Shown in pieces: positions 1 to 11,219 of a DNA stretch of 64,000 bases (its first letter is position 1; every line of letters begins with the position of its first letter). Source of the stretch: Anastatus disparis (taxonomy: Eukaryota; Arthropoda; Insecta; Hymenoptera; Eupelmidae); contig JAFFSR010000015.1 in assembly GCA_017163975.1 (NCBI GenBank), positions 124,001-188,000 of the forward strand, written 5' to 3'. The notes under the pieces were generated by a model, which ran no database searches, had not been told where the DNA came from, and saw only the letters and a list, made by a program, of their open reading frames with translations. Both the position numbers and the translations under genes were made by a program.

Positions 1-2
1 AA

Positions 3-458
3 GATGATGATGATCAAGTATCTAATCACTGGAGTGATATTAGTAGTAGTACGGGATATGAATCAATGGATTCACCGACAGATATTTCGGAACCCGGTAA
101 TGATGACAATATTGATGATAACGAGAATGATAACGACGACGACAACGACGACGATGATGTTGATAATAACGATAATAATGAAAATAATGGTGATGATGGT
201 GATGATGATGATGATGATGATGCTAACGATAATCAAAATGACAGAGATGATAGCCGTGATGATGATGATGATGATGATAACGATAATGAAAATAGTGGTG
301 ATGATAACGATAATGAAAATAGTGGTGATGATAACGATAATGAAAATAGTGATGTTGATGATAGCGATAATAGTAATGAAAATAACAATGACGATGATAG
401 CGATAGTGATAGTAATGAAAGTAGTAGTAGCAGTGACGATGATGATAATTTACCATAA
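3..458 (+). CDS. Acidic low-complexity protein, 5' partial
   Basis: The frame is open from the left edge of the window, so the start is not seen. It ends with a TAA at 456-458. The product is almost entirely Asp, Asn, Glu and Ser, with repeated blocks such as NDNENSGDD (three near-identical copies near 270-350). A less acidic lead-in of about 20 residues comes first. It lies 12 bp before the next Polinton gene on the same strand, so I treat it as a Polinton gene or the tail of one. The composition makes homology uninformative, and no function can be assigned. The (GAT)n/(GAC)n tract could also be microsatellite expansion inside a real gene. Confidence 0.45.
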   Translation, partial: DDDDQVSNHWSDISSSTGYESMDSPTDISEPGNDDNIDDNENDNDDDNDDDDVDNNDNNENNGDDGDDDDDDDANDNQNDRDDSRDDDDDDDNDNENSGDDNDNENSGDDNDNENSDVDDSDNSNENNNDDDSDSDSNESSSSSDDDDNLP

Positions 459-470
459 AACATTCTAAAC

Positions 471-3400
471 ATGGAAAATGATTATGTGATGTCTGCAGCG
501 AATCGTGCGAGGGCTTTGGCGCGTAGAACTGACGATATGTTGCTTAATTATTATGTCCCAAACTACACCATAGCTGAATTAATTGATAGGACGATACAAA
601 GACATTATGATAGACGTAATGAACCGGATTCCGACGAGGAAGAGTTGAGAAAAAAAATTTTGAGACGTTTCGTTGACCGGGAGCAAACTGCAGAAGAGCG
701 TATTTCGACTCCCCATTGTTCTTTCATTCAAAACAGTATCAGGGATGCCGGCTTAAATGAATGTAAGTAGAAAGTTTTTAAATTATGATATTTCCGAAAA
801 TACCTTCAGCTATTACATTTCTTTTTTTTTTTTTTTTTTTTAAGTATTTTGTCGGAATAGTGAGGTCATAGACCGTCTACCATCACATATATTCTTGGGG
901 GCGTGTCGGGTCATGTATTCAAAACGAGCCCAAGAAATAAGATGGATCCATGACTTAGCTCGTGATCCACATTCTGCTATATATAAAGATAGTATGCCGG
1001 AATTACTAAGTTTATTAACCCTTTTCATGCCAAACGGCCATAAATTTTTTATGTTTTTCAAGTGAATATTTCTCTGTGTAATGGTGAGCAAAACAATTTT
1101 AAAACCACATTTTCTAACGTATTTTTATCCGTACTTTTCAAATCTGCTATTTGTTTTTTTCTGTGACGTTTGATTTTTTCAAAATGGCGGCAAATTTACA
1201 AAAAAACGTGATTTTTTTTTTTTTTTTGTTGTTTAACGAACTGGCTAATAATGTTCCCGGTGTCGGATCGGTACAAGCGTCTGGATCCTGTGGAATAATC
1301 GCCATAGCTGAAATTTAAGCCATACAGGATGTCAAAATTCAAAATGGCCGATCCAATATGGCGACTTTTACACGCTTTTTTTCGTTTTTTTTCAGTTTTT
1401 TGATGTTTATAGTCCATGGCGTTCAATTTTCGAATAGATTTATTATTTTTATCCCAGTTTGATGTCGATTATGTCAGAAAATGACAATACAAGATAATTT
1501 GAAATTCAAAATGGCGGAAAATATTATATTTTCTTTGATTTTATCCAGTTTTTCTTAGAAATTCACAAGTTTTTGCCGTTTATATGTTGTTATTTTGTAC
1601 TTTCTTCATTTACATTACCCAAAGTTATACAAACAATGGAAAATACATCCAACCTCGTAATTCAAAATGGCCATTCCAATATGGCGGCTTTTATGAACAA
1701 TTATTTTTGATTTTATTTTGAATTTTTCAGCTCTTTTAGTTGTGGTATTTATTTTTTAGGTAGGTTGGTCATTGTAAATAATAAAGTTATAAATTTATAC
1801 AATAATTTTTCATATTTATGCACTAATTATACATTAAATTATTAATTATATATCAATATTTTTAAAACCGCCCGTTAGCCGTAAATTTTATGTTGCCCGA
1901 CTTTCACCAGAACATTTTTCTACATCAATAAATATAGTAATCTATCTATGTAGAAAAGTTCTTACGAGGAGGTCGACGGTAGTGGAAAGTCTTTTTTTTT
2001 TTTTTTTTTTTCTTTTTTTCGTTTTTTTTTTTTTTTTTTTTTTTTGTTTTTTTTTATTATTTATTATTTTTAGTCAAACTTATTTGTCTTCTTTTATTTT
2101 CGATTTTTTAAAAAAATTATTATGCATGCAATTTTGAATAACAATTTTTGCAATAATAAGCTTCACAATTGATGCAATATTTAGATGTTCGTTGAGAACA
2201 ATTACTAGCTGTACATAAGTGTCTTTCTCTTGATTCAGTTTTGTGAGAACTCATATTTTTTTCTTTGATTTTTCGATATAGAACTTAGTAATGCTTCTAC
2301 ACATGTCTTTAGTTCGTAATCTTCTTTTACCTTTATTACAGCACATGTTCCATAATGCAGTTGCATTTGTAACTGATGATTGCAAAATTTTAACGAAACC
2401 CGCCCAAGTCTATCTTTTTGCCTGAATACTTGGAAGTACTTTTTTACATCTAAAATCGTGATCATCAACACCACCCATAAAATAATTATAAAACGATATT
2501 ATAGAGGGAAAGTCATAGTTTACTTTATTTTTGTGTTCTTGAGAGTATCTCAATTTAGATACTAAAGGTGAAATACCAGCTGCAGTTGAAAGTAAAGACA
2601 CTTTTTTACTATCCATGACACTAACATAATTTATCCCACTATTTTTATCATGGCTAACTTTATACGAACCTCTGAGAGCACCTTTATTAAATGTATGTTC
2701 ATTGTTGCTTACTCGTCCTTTTCTTACGGTCCCTGTTGCTCGTAAACCAAGTTTCTTCAAATGTAAAATAAGATCAGGGCTGGTAAAGTAATTGTCGAAA
2801 GTGAGATGGTATTGATGTAATCTAGTTTTTGTGGTTTGTAATAACAACGGTTTGACCATTTGCATAACAACTTTTGAACCTAGTGCACAATTTTCGCAAT
2901 CACTAGATGATGATGAGTTTTTGCCGCAGTAGATGTCTAAATTGAATAAATACCCAAAAGTGTTGCACAATCCCCAAAATTTCAAACCAAATCTGTCAGG
3001 TTTTGATGGTAAAAATTGTCTCAGAATCGTACGACCAAAAAATCTTGCCATCATTTCGTCTACCGATAAACCGGTTGAAAAAAAACCATATTGCTGTATG
3101 TTTTCTCTAAATATATCTAAAATTTTACGGATTCGCCACGCTTTGTCGGAATCGTTTTGATCTGTTATTTTAGAAAATTTTAGTTTAGATTTGATTTCTA
3201 AAAATCGTTTTCTACTCATTGCGGATGAAACGAACTCACATTTCAAATCTGGGTCTTTAGACCAGTACTCTTGTTGATCATTACGCTTATTGTACGTAGA
3301 TAATAATATTATACCCATAAAAATGTCTAATTCATCATGACTTATATCTAATCCATTTTCATTGGACGCTTCTATGATATAAGTTTTTAGTTCCTTAGAA

Positions 3401-5217
3401 AAAAAAAACTCAAATAAATCCACATGTGAACTAGCTCTGATTTTTTTTTTTTTTTGATTCAGAAAGAATTATTTCATCTTTCAAGTCATCAGTGTAAGCT
3501 TTTTCGCCATCAATCCAAGTAAATTCATGACCAGGTTCCAATTTTTTTCGATTCTTCGAACACTTATCTAAAACATTTCTGTAAGATGGATACTGAAAAT
3601 CATCCATAGCATCGCTAGGATCAGATGAACCTGAGTCATCAGAATCATGGTTATTTTCGGAATCAGATGAACTTGGATTATCAGAATCAGATGAACCTGA
3701 ATGATCTGGATCAGGAATAAAGCAATCATCATCTTCGTCATATTCTGTATCAGATGCTTCTTTCCTTCTTCTTTTAGTAGACGAAATAGGGACTGAATCT
3801 AATATTTTTCGTTTACGCATTTTTTCAGAAATTTCCGAAGTATAATGTATTTGTTAAAAATTTATTTTATCGAATTATGTTGCTTTTGAAAGCATACTTA
3901 TGCGAAAAATTCAAAATTGAACGAAAACATTTTTTTAAATATTCTGATGATATTTATAAATTTAGAGAAGATAAACTTAGAGATTTTAGAAAATGGATTG
4001 TAGCAAACAAGATATTGTTGAAAATTCTAATATTGCTTATTTATATTGTGCTTTATAACGAAAAAAAAAATTCGCATCCAATGGTTACGTTTATAAATTA
4101 TTTTTATTCAAATTACAACTTTAGAAATGAAAAATACAGAAAAAAGCGAACAATTGAATTTGATGATAAGAGCTGCGGTGGCTCAATGGTACAGCGTAAA
4201 CTTGCCAACCTGTCGGTTTGGGTTCAACTCCTAATATTCAATTCAATCAATAAACATTTGTTCTTCGTTATTTGTAATTGTTAACTTTTACTCACACAAA
4301 TTTATGCGCAAATGTGTCATGGCAAAAAAAACGCCGAAAAATTTATATTTATCCGTAAGTTTTAACTTTCAAGCTTTACTTATTTTTTTTCACGATTTCT
4401 GACATTATTGTTATAAAACAATACTAAATATACTTGAAAAAACGCGTCATAACTAAAAGAATTGAATAATTCAAAATAAAATCAAAAATAATTGTTCATA
4501 AAAGCCGCCATATTGGAATGGCCATTTTGAATTACGAGGTTGGATGTATTTTCCATTGTTTGTATAACTTTGGGTAATGTGAATGAAGAAAGTACAAAAT
4601 AACAACATATAAACGGCAAAAACTTGTGAATTTCTAAGAAAAACTGGATAAAATCAAAGAAAATATAATATTTTCCGCCATTTTGAATTTCAAATTATCT
4701 TGTATTGTCATTTTCTGACATAATCGACATCAAACTGGGATAAAAATAATAAATCTATTCGAAAATTGAACGCCATGGACTATAAACATCAAAAAACTGA
4801 AAAAAAACGAAAAAAAGCGTGTAAAAGTCGCCATATTGGATCGGCCATTTTGAATTTTGACATCCTGTATGGCTTAAATTTTAGCTATGGCGATTATTCC
4901 ACAGGATCCAGACGCTTGTACCGATCCGACACCGGGAACATTATTAGCCAGTTCGTTAAACAAAAAAAAAAAAAAAAAATCACGTTTTTTTGTAAATTTG
5001 CCGCCATTTTGAAAAAATCAAACGTCACAGAAAAAAACAAATAGCAGATTTGAAAAGTACGGATAAAAATACGTTAGAAGATGTGGTTTTAAAATTGTTT
5101 TGCTCACCATTACACAGAGAAATATTCACTTGAAAAACATAAAAAATTTATGGCCGTTTGGCATGAAAAGGGTTAACACGCGTAGCTGAATGTTTTTCCG
5201 GACGACCCGAACCATAA
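471..5217 (+). CDS. Two-exon Polinton gene of unknown function, split by piggyBac
   Basis: Exon 1 (471-762) opens with ATG and is followed by a textbook donor, GTAAGT, at 763. The acceptor is a long T-tract then TAAG ending at 844. Joining 762 to 845 keeps the frame and avoids the early stops in the intron. Exon 2 reads to 1018, where a piggyBac element (1019-5172) with its TTAA duplication interrupts it. The same frame resumes at 5177 and stops at 5215-5217. The insert plus TTAA is 4158 bp, a multiple of three. The product is about 165 residues, charged, with no motif I recognise. It sits directly upstream of polB. The intron is inferred from consensus sites and frame only. Confidence 0.55.
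763..844 (+). other. Predicted spliceosomal intron in Polinton gene
   Basis: Starts GTAAGTAG and ends with about 20 T residues followed by TAAG. It is 82 bp long and in phase 1. Splicing bypasses the TAG at 768-770 and connects two open frames. It is supported by sequence consensus and frame alone. Confidence 0.55.
2120..3820 (-). pseudogene. piggyBac transposase, broken by frameshifts
   Basis: Three minus-strand reading frames together give a full-length-looking piggyBac (PGBD-type) transposase. 3820-3431 is the acidic Ser/Asp-rich N-terminus. 3423-2410 is the DDE core, including LSVDEMMARFFGR and LTFDNYFTSPDL and ending at GGVDDHD. The frame then shifts near 2460 for a basic stretch, and shifts again near 2260 into a C-terminal Cys-rich finger (CxxxxC...CxxC...CxxC) ending at TAA 2120-2122. 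The first break lies in the poly-T run near 3440, typical of slippage. The family moves DNA precisely at TTAA sites. This copy should be inactive unless the shifts are assembly errors. Confidence 0.88.
4169..4242 (+). other. tRNA-like segment with A and B boxes inside piggyBac
   Basis: TGGCTCAATGG fits the pol III A box and GGTTCAACTCC fits the B box, at tRNA-like spacing. An anticodon-loop-like TTGCCAA lies between them, but the flanking stem does not pair and there is no clean acceptor stem. It is best read as a tRNA-derived SINE head or pseudo-tRNA carried inside the transposon. Confidence 0.4.
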
Positions 5218-5266
5218 ATTTTTATTTGTAAATCATAAAATAATTTTTAATAATAATAAATTTACA

Positions 5267-8200
5267 GTCAGTGAAAATACTTGTGTCAATTATTCAACAC
5301 CAATTTCATCACCGTTAACTTTACACTATACAGCGTCTCCCTCTTCACCACGCTCTATCGGGGGCTATGATTATGATGGCGATGTGTCGACTTACTCATC
5401 TGAAACAGATTCTGAAACGATGCAATTGGGATGTGTTGCACCGAGTATTGAAAGTTATGATTATGATGGCGATGTGTCTGCATATTCATCCTAAACGGAT
5501 TCTCAAACGATGCAAAGGGGCGGTGGTGCAGCGAATATTAACGTCAAAAACGATAGTGAGAGGGATGAAGATAATATCGATGAGGGAAATAATAATGCAG
5601 AAGAAGAAGAAGAAGAAGCAGGTGAAATCGATGTGCGACCTCCCGGCGAAAGGTTTATTATAAATCAGAGTACACATAATTATTTAGAAAAATATAGGGC
5701 TTATGGTATAGAGCTTCTATTAAAAATACTTACACCTCCTCCCGATGTTAATTTAATTATTTGGCTGGAAAATGTAATGCGGGATATACACGCGTACATA
5801 ATGTCGATGGCGGGTGAAGATGATAGAATAGGTATAAGTATAAGAAGTAATAATTTTGCTCGCGGAGCAGCAGGATTGTCGCTTTGACCTGTAAATAATT
5901 TTTTTTATAATGATCTTTGGTTATTACTGGGTAGTCTAGTTCAAAGTAATGAATATTTCCAATTAGATGATACTTTTATTTTAACAGTAACCATCGTAAA
6001 TGTTCCGCGGGGTGAAGGAGGTGCAAGAAGAAAAAATCTCTGTATAGATGTAATCGGGTCGAGATCATTCGTTTCCATAAAAAACGATGATAATAAATGC
6101 CTACCGAGGGCTTTGGTAGTGGAAGAAGCCTATATTAAATTAAAAAATTCAGTGGAAAAAGAAGTTCGAGATATTTGGGAAAAGATTAGAAATAGTAGAG
6201 GGGCTTCACAGAGGCAACGCGCGGATAATCTTATAACTAGCGCCAACGTTGAAATTCCCGAAAATGGTTGCGGTATAGAGGAAATAGAGAAGTTTCAAAC
6301 ATACTACACGATGCGCGGAATAGCTATTGTTATTTATGATGAATCAACTTTTGGGTGTGGGGAGCCACCATTTTTCGACGGTCGGCCGTATGTAGAGCAC
6401 AATAAAAATTCAATCATTAATCTTTTATATAACAATCGTACTCGACATTTTGACACTATTTTAAATTTAACTGGTGCCGCTAAAAGTAAATTTTTCTGCG
6501 AATACTGTAACATTAAATATTCTCTTGTAAATATGCATAAGTGTTCGTCAATTTGCTCTAGCTGCTTTGTATCACCACCTTGTGAAACTAAAAACGTTGA
6601 ATCAATAAAATGCAACGATTGCAATAGAGATTTTTTTGGACAAATTTGTTTTAACAAGCATAAAACAGTCGGTAGTTACAAAAAAAATAACAAAAAATTA
6701 TGCGATGTTGTCCAAGCGTGTCCTCGTTGCTGTAAAAGAATTAATAAAATTGAAGATAAGCATGTATGCGGGGTTAATTGGTGCAGCACATGTCGTCGAA
6801 AACATAATGTGAACGATTTATGTTATATACCGACAATTCCATCTGATAAAGCGAAAAGCGGTCAATCAAGCGATACATCGAAAACGAAAAGAAATTCATT
6901 TATATTCTACGATTTCGAAACCCGGCAAGACACATCGTATAGGGATAGTTCTAGTATAAAAATACATGTACCAAACCTCTGCGTAGTACATCAGGTATGC
7001 GAAGACTATGGATGTCGAGAATAAAGGTACTTTTTGCTCTACATGCGGTGTACGCGAGTTTGTTTTTTGGGATGATCCGGTCAAGCGTTTACTCGAAATT
7101 GCTATTCGTAAAAAAACGGGTTTTGAGCAAATAATATGTATTGCGCATAATTCTGGAGGCTTCGACGGTCAATTTATTCTAAAAGAAATCGTGAAAAATA
7201 CATCTTACGTGCCAAGCGTAATTTTAAACGGGCAAAGTATTATCATGCTTCAATGTGGCAAGACTAAGTTTATCGATAGTTGAAACTACTTCCACATGAG
7301 ATTGAGCGCGCTTCCAAAGGCTTTTGGCTTACCACCATCTAGTAAAAAAGGTTATTTTCCACACCTGTTTAATACACAGGAAAATCAAAATTACAGAGGA
7401 CCTTTACCAGATGTTAAATTTTACGGTATAGACACAATGCCTCTTTCCGAGAGAGTTGAATTCTTTACGTGGTATAACGAGAATGTAGGTAATTATGAAT
7501 TCGATTTTAAACGTGAAATCGTAGAATATTGTCGTATGGATGTAGAAATTTTAAGGCGATCGTGTATAGCCTTCAGAAAGATATTTCTAGAATGCGGGAA
7601 AACATGCCCTTTTACGGAAGCTGTAACAATAGCATCCGCGTGTTCAACGGTATATAGAAAAAATTATTTACAAAAAAATACTATCGGCGTTATACCATCC
7701 ACTGGTTATCGACGGGGTGACAAGCACTCGCAAAAATCTCTAGAATGGTTAGTGCAGTGTGAACGCGAACTCGGTAGAGAAATAGCTCACGCTGGTAGAG
7801 CACGTGGAGTCATGCTACCAGAGAGATTTCGCGTTGACGGTTTCTTAGCAGCAGATCAAAATTTACCAAATCAAAAGGGTATTGCATTCGAGTATCAGGG
7901 TTGCTTCATCCACGGTTGTCCCAAATGTTTTCCAAATAATCGTGAGCAGCGATTGTCTTACGGTCGCACATTTAACGAGGTTTTTGAAAACACAGTAAGG
8001 AAAATAGAAAAAATAAAATCATTCGGCTACGAAGTTCGCGAGATATGGGAATGTGAATTCGATCGTATCAAAAGCGAGAACCCCGATATTAAAAATGACG
8101 TTAGTAATCACTCCATAATGCTACGTATAACTTTGGATCCACGGGACGCATTTTTCGGCGGTAGTTCGGAAAATTTTGTCACTCAGTGCAGAGTTGGTGA

Positions 8201-9617
8201 GGGAGAAAAAATTAAATATATGGATATTTGCTCTCTCTACCCTTACGTGTGTAAGCGCGGGCGATTTCCTCTCGGGCATCCGCGTATTTTACTCGGAGAA
8301 GAGTGTAAAAAACTGACATCAGGTAACAATAACGATTTATCAGGTGTTGAAGGTTTAATTAAATGTAAGGTGCTACCACCTCGTAATTTGTATATACCGC
8401 TGCTACCTATTAAAATGCACAATCGACTACTTTTTGCTCTATGTCGTTCTTGCTGTGAAGAAATGCGTCAAGGAGATTGCAGTCATGAAAATGTAAAAGA
8501 TCGTGAATTCACAGGTACATGGGTTGTCGATGAAATGCGTAAAGCCGTTGAACTAGGATATCGTATAACTGAAATATATATCATTTGGCAATACGAAATG
8601 ACGCAGTTCGATCAAGCGACTGCAAGTGGTGGACTCTTTGCTGAATACGTAAACACCTTTCTAAAGATCAAACAGGAGGCTAGCGGCTGGCCTTCTTGGT
8701 GTATCGATGACGCTAGTAAAGATCAATATATCAAACAGTATGAAATAGATGAAGGTATTCGTATGGATAAGGAGAAAATTGAGAAAAATGCAGGGTTAAG
8801 AGCTGTTGCAAAACTCTGTCTCAATTCCTTCTGGGGTAAATTTAGACAGCGTAGTAATTTAAAGCAAATGGATATTATAAAGTCACGAGAAGCACTCTTG
8901 AAACTTCTTACAGCAGCCGATAAAGAAGTGTACGATATACTTGCTGTGAATGATGAAATTTTGTATGCCAACTGGCAATATAAAGAGGAAGCATCGCCTA
9001 CTGCAGCATATACAAATGTCGTTATTGCGGCTTATACGACGGCTCAAGCTAGATTGAAACTTTATGAGGATCTAGAAAAATTAGGGAGACGCGTTTTATA
9101 TTGCGATACGGACTCGTGTATATTTACATCCAAAGATGATGAAATCGGGGAATATAATCCAGTTGAGGGTACAAAGCTCGGTGACATGACCGACGAGTTG
9201 ACAGCCCATGAAGAGGGTGCGTATATACAACATTTTATTTCAGGGGGTCCGAAATTTTACGCTTATCGCGCTGTAAACCTTGATGGGGAAATATTTGAAT
9301 GTTGTAAGGTTAAGGGTATAACTTTAAATTTCTATAATGGGTTGAAAATAAATTTTGAAAGTATCAATGAATTGATTATTGATGCATTTCGCAGTACATC
9401 AAATCCCGATGATGATTATGAAAATCAAATAGATGACGAGGTCGAGCGAGAAAATCAACCATGTAAAAAAATTAAATTAAATTTTAAAAGTATACGGCGT
9501 ACAAATATGCATGAGGTTGTTACACGTCCAGAATCTAAAACTTGTTGCGTGGTTCTGAAAAAGAGACGTTATATTAATTCTAGACTTTCTCTACCATTTG
9601 GTAATAAGAAAACTTGA
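5267..9617 (+). pseudogene. polB: Polinton protein-primed DNA polymerase B (pPolB), inactivated
   Basis: Replicative polymerase of Polintons. It has an N-terminal Cys-rich zinc-binding region (about 6480-6830), a 3'-5' exonuclease with Exo I YDFETR (near 6910), Exo II HNSGGFDG (near 7150) and Exo III YCRMDVEIL (near 7530). The polymerase domain has motif A DICSLYP (near 8225), motif B LCLNSFWGKF (near 8815) and motif C YCDTDS (near 9100), with KVKG downstream. In-frame stops lie at 5492-5494, 5885-5887 (looks like CGA to TGA) and 7281-7283, and a one-base frameshift lies near 7005-7015. The last 773-codon frame (7296-9617) is intact. The 5' end is uncertain: no ATG lies in the upstream part of the frame, and an AG acceptor-like TTTACAG precedes 5267. 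Confidence 0.92.
5369..5548 (+). repeat. 90-bp tandem duplication in polB N-terminal region
   Basis: The block beginning GATTATGATGGCGATGTG occurs at 5369 and again at 5459, giving a 30-residue in-frame repeat (YDYDGDVS...DSxTMQ). The second unit carries the TAA at 5492. Confidence 0.7.
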
Positions 9618-10034
9618 GCAATATTTTATGTAATAATGAAAAATATGTATATATTTTATTGTAAATAAAAACATTAAATAAAATTTTATTTTTTATTCAA
9701 CCTTTACTCTTATTCAAAAAATTTTCAATTATAAATTATAATGTTAAAATAATAATAATAATATTATCGAGAGACACGCGAAATTAGCTGATTATCACGC
9801 GTGTCTCCACCGCGTGAAGCGACTGATTTTTAAACACACGCGAAATCAGCTAATGAAACGCGTGTGTTTCGCGCCCGCGCGAGTTAATTAGCTGAGTAAG
9901 AGGCGTGAAAAAATAGCTAATTATCACGCCTCCCGCCGCGTCCAGGGCGCCGCCGCCGCCCCCCACCCTTGTTTGTACTAGTTAAATACAGCCATCATCA
10001 TTGTCAAAATGGTAGTAAGTAAAAAGATAACGAG
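9618..10034. other. polB-ATPase intergenic region
   Basis: It opens with an AT-rich stretch containing AATAAA-type signals suitable for polB 3' end formation. The three-hairpin array at 9771-9932 follows, then a C/G-rich block (9934-9967). A leader with a short upstream ATG at 10009, out of frame with the ATPase, comes last. Confidence 0.6.
9771..9932. promoter_or_regulatory. Three successive hairpins with a shared loop sequence
   Basis: Hairpin 1: stem 9771-9780/9798-9807 (GAGACACGCG), 10 bp. Hairpin 2: stem 9832-9842/9859-9869 (AAACACACGCG), 11 bp. Hairpin 3: stem 9900-9908/9924-9932 (GAGGCGTGA), 9 bp. All stems pair perfectly although their sequences differ. The 15-17 nt loops all contain an AGCT-centred core (AAATTAGCTGATTATCA, AAATCAGCTAATGAAA, AAAAATAGCTAATTA). 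A fourth loop-like TTAATTAGCTGA lies at 9884-9895 without a clear stem. This looks like a selected structure. The function is unknown; origin, packaging or transcription/processing signals are all possible. Confidence 0.75.
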
Positions 10035-10697
10035 ATGGATACATGTTTCAGACACCCGTTTACGTGTATCGTAAGCGGTCCTACGGGGTGTGGTAAAACG
10101 GTATTTGTAAAGCGATTTCTCGCAAACCTCCCTCGTATCTGCGATGTAACATTTGACAGAATATTATTTTATTACGCCGAGTGGCAAGAAGCATACAAAA
10201 ACGATTTGAAAATACCAAGTCAACAGGTTATAGAATTTCACGAAGGTTTACCACACAACTCGGATTATTCACACGATAATGAAAAGAAAAAATTAATAAT
10301 TATCGATGATTTGATGCGTGAATCTTCCAACAATACTATTCTAGATTTATTTACAAAAGGTAGCCACCATAAGAATATTAGTGTTATTTTCATCACTCAA
10401 AATCTATTTCAGAAAGGTAGTGATCAAAGAGATATTTCATTGAACGCGAATTACATTGTAATTTTTAAGAACCCCCGAGATCGTGCTCAAATTCAGTATC
10501 TTGCGCGACAAGTATACCCCGAAGATCCGAAATTCCTGCAAGAAGCCTATTTAGACAGTACACGTGTACCACATGGTTATCTTTTCTTGGACTTGAAACA
10601 AAGTACAAATGATGAATATCGTTTTAGAACGTGTGTATTTCCCGATGATAGAGTTCAGTATGCCTATTTACCGAAATATCATTTAAATCTACGCTAA
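10035..10697 (+). CDS. Polinton genome-packaging ATPase (FtsK/HerA, A32-like)
   Basis: Intact 220-residue frame. The Walker A motif SGPTGCGKT is at residues 14-22 and Walker B LIIIDD at 87-92, and a sensor-like FITQNLF follows. Length and motif layout fit the packaging ATPases of Polintons and adintoviruses, which pump the genome into the capsid. The start was chosen at the ATG just before the conserved FRHPFTC block. An upstream ATG at 10009 is in another frame and terminates quickly. It follows the hairpin array and is 51 bp ahead of the next gene, in the virion-gene half of the element. Confidence 0.93.
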   Translation: MDTCFRHPFTCIVSGPTGCGKTVFVKRFLANLPRICDVTFDRILFYYAEWQEAYKNDLKIPSQQVIEFHEGLPHNSDYSHDNEKKKLIIIDDLMRESSNNTILDLFTKGSHHKNISVIFITQNLFQKGSDQRDISLNANYIVIFKNPRDRAQIQYLARQVYPEDPKFLQEAYLDSTRVPHGYLFLDLKQSTNDEYRFRTCVFPDDRVQYAYLPKYHLNLR

Positions 10698-10748
10698 AGA
10701 TATAAAACAAGCATCAACAAGACGAATCGACGCAGTATACGAGCAGCT

Positions 10749-11216
10749 ATGGCCAAGGTAACATCGAAAAACAAGAAAAAGAAGAAAAGAAAGAAGAATA
10801 AAAACAGTCAATCTGGTGGTGCTGGTAATTGCGGCTGTTTACCATCTAATTTTAGTAAAAAGTGCGTTGCAATTTTAAACGCCCTCTGTCATTCGGATAC
10901 TCAACAGCGAGTAGCTTTACTACGATCAGCTGATAAAAATTTAATAAAGTGTTCATGCGAGTGTGTATTAAACGTGTTACACGGGACAGTAAAATTAAAA
11001 CGTTCTCAGAAAGAGCGATTAAAAAAGTACAAACATATATTACGAAAATTGATAATAAGAAGAAAAAAAGGTGGGAATGATTCTCAACGTAAAAATACCA
11101 ACTGGCATCAGAAGAAACGTGTACTTATCCAAAATAATGGAGGTTTTTTACCTCTACTTTTAGCCCCAATCATAGGTGCTTTAGTATCAAAAATTTTTGG
11201 TGGCAACAACACTTAA
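10749..11216 (+). CDS. Small basic Polinton protein with hydrophobic membrane-active tail
   Basis: 155 residues. It has a Lys-rich N-terminus (KKKKRKKNKN), a Cys-containing helical core (NLIKCSCECVLNVLHG), a basic stretch, and a Gly-flanked hydrophobic C-terminus FLPLLLAPIIGALVSKIFGG. A small protein of this layout commonly sits between ATPase and integrase in Polinton-like elements. The tail resembles lytic or membrane-inserting peptides, so a role in membrane penetration or virion assembly is my inference. The stop is 3 bp from the next ATG. Confidence 0.7.
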   Translation: MAKVTSKNKKKKKRKKNKNSQSGGAGNCGCLPSNFSKKCVAILNALCHSDTQQRVALLRSADKNLIKCSCECVLNVLHGTVKLKRSQKERLKKYKHILRKLIIRRKKGGNDSQRKNTNWHQKKRVLIQNNGGFLPLLLAPIIGALVSKIFGGNNT

Positions 11217-11219
11217 ACT

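Larger units (their letters stand above)
1019..5172. mobile_element. piggyBac transposon with ~720-bp terminal inverted repeats
   Basis: Flanked by TTAA at 1015-1018 and 5173-5176. The termini are CCCTTTTCATGCC and its complement. Inverted repeats run from 1019 to about 1742 and from about 4449 to 5172 with near-perfect identity, far longer than the short terminal repeats of classical piggyBac. The interior holds a minus-strand transposase, broken in three places, and a tRNA-like segment near 4170-4240. Poly-T tracts at 1990-2050 are in the left interior. The arms are still nearly identical although the gene is broken. That suggests either recent mobilisation in trans or gene conversion between arms. 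Confidence 0.92.

Noticed and set aside
223..472. Minus-strand ORFs rich in Tyr/His or Ser/Leu opposite the acidic gene
   Set aside because: They are shadows of the GAT/GAC repeat on the + strand.
5367..5663. Met-rich ORF overlapping the polB N-terminus
   Set aside because: It is an out-of-frame shadow of the 90-bp tandem repeat.
5880..7300. Programmed frameshifting or readthrough in polB
   Set aside because: There are three in-frame stops plus one shift, two of the stops are simple substitutions, and no slippery site or downstream structure stands out. Decay explains it better.
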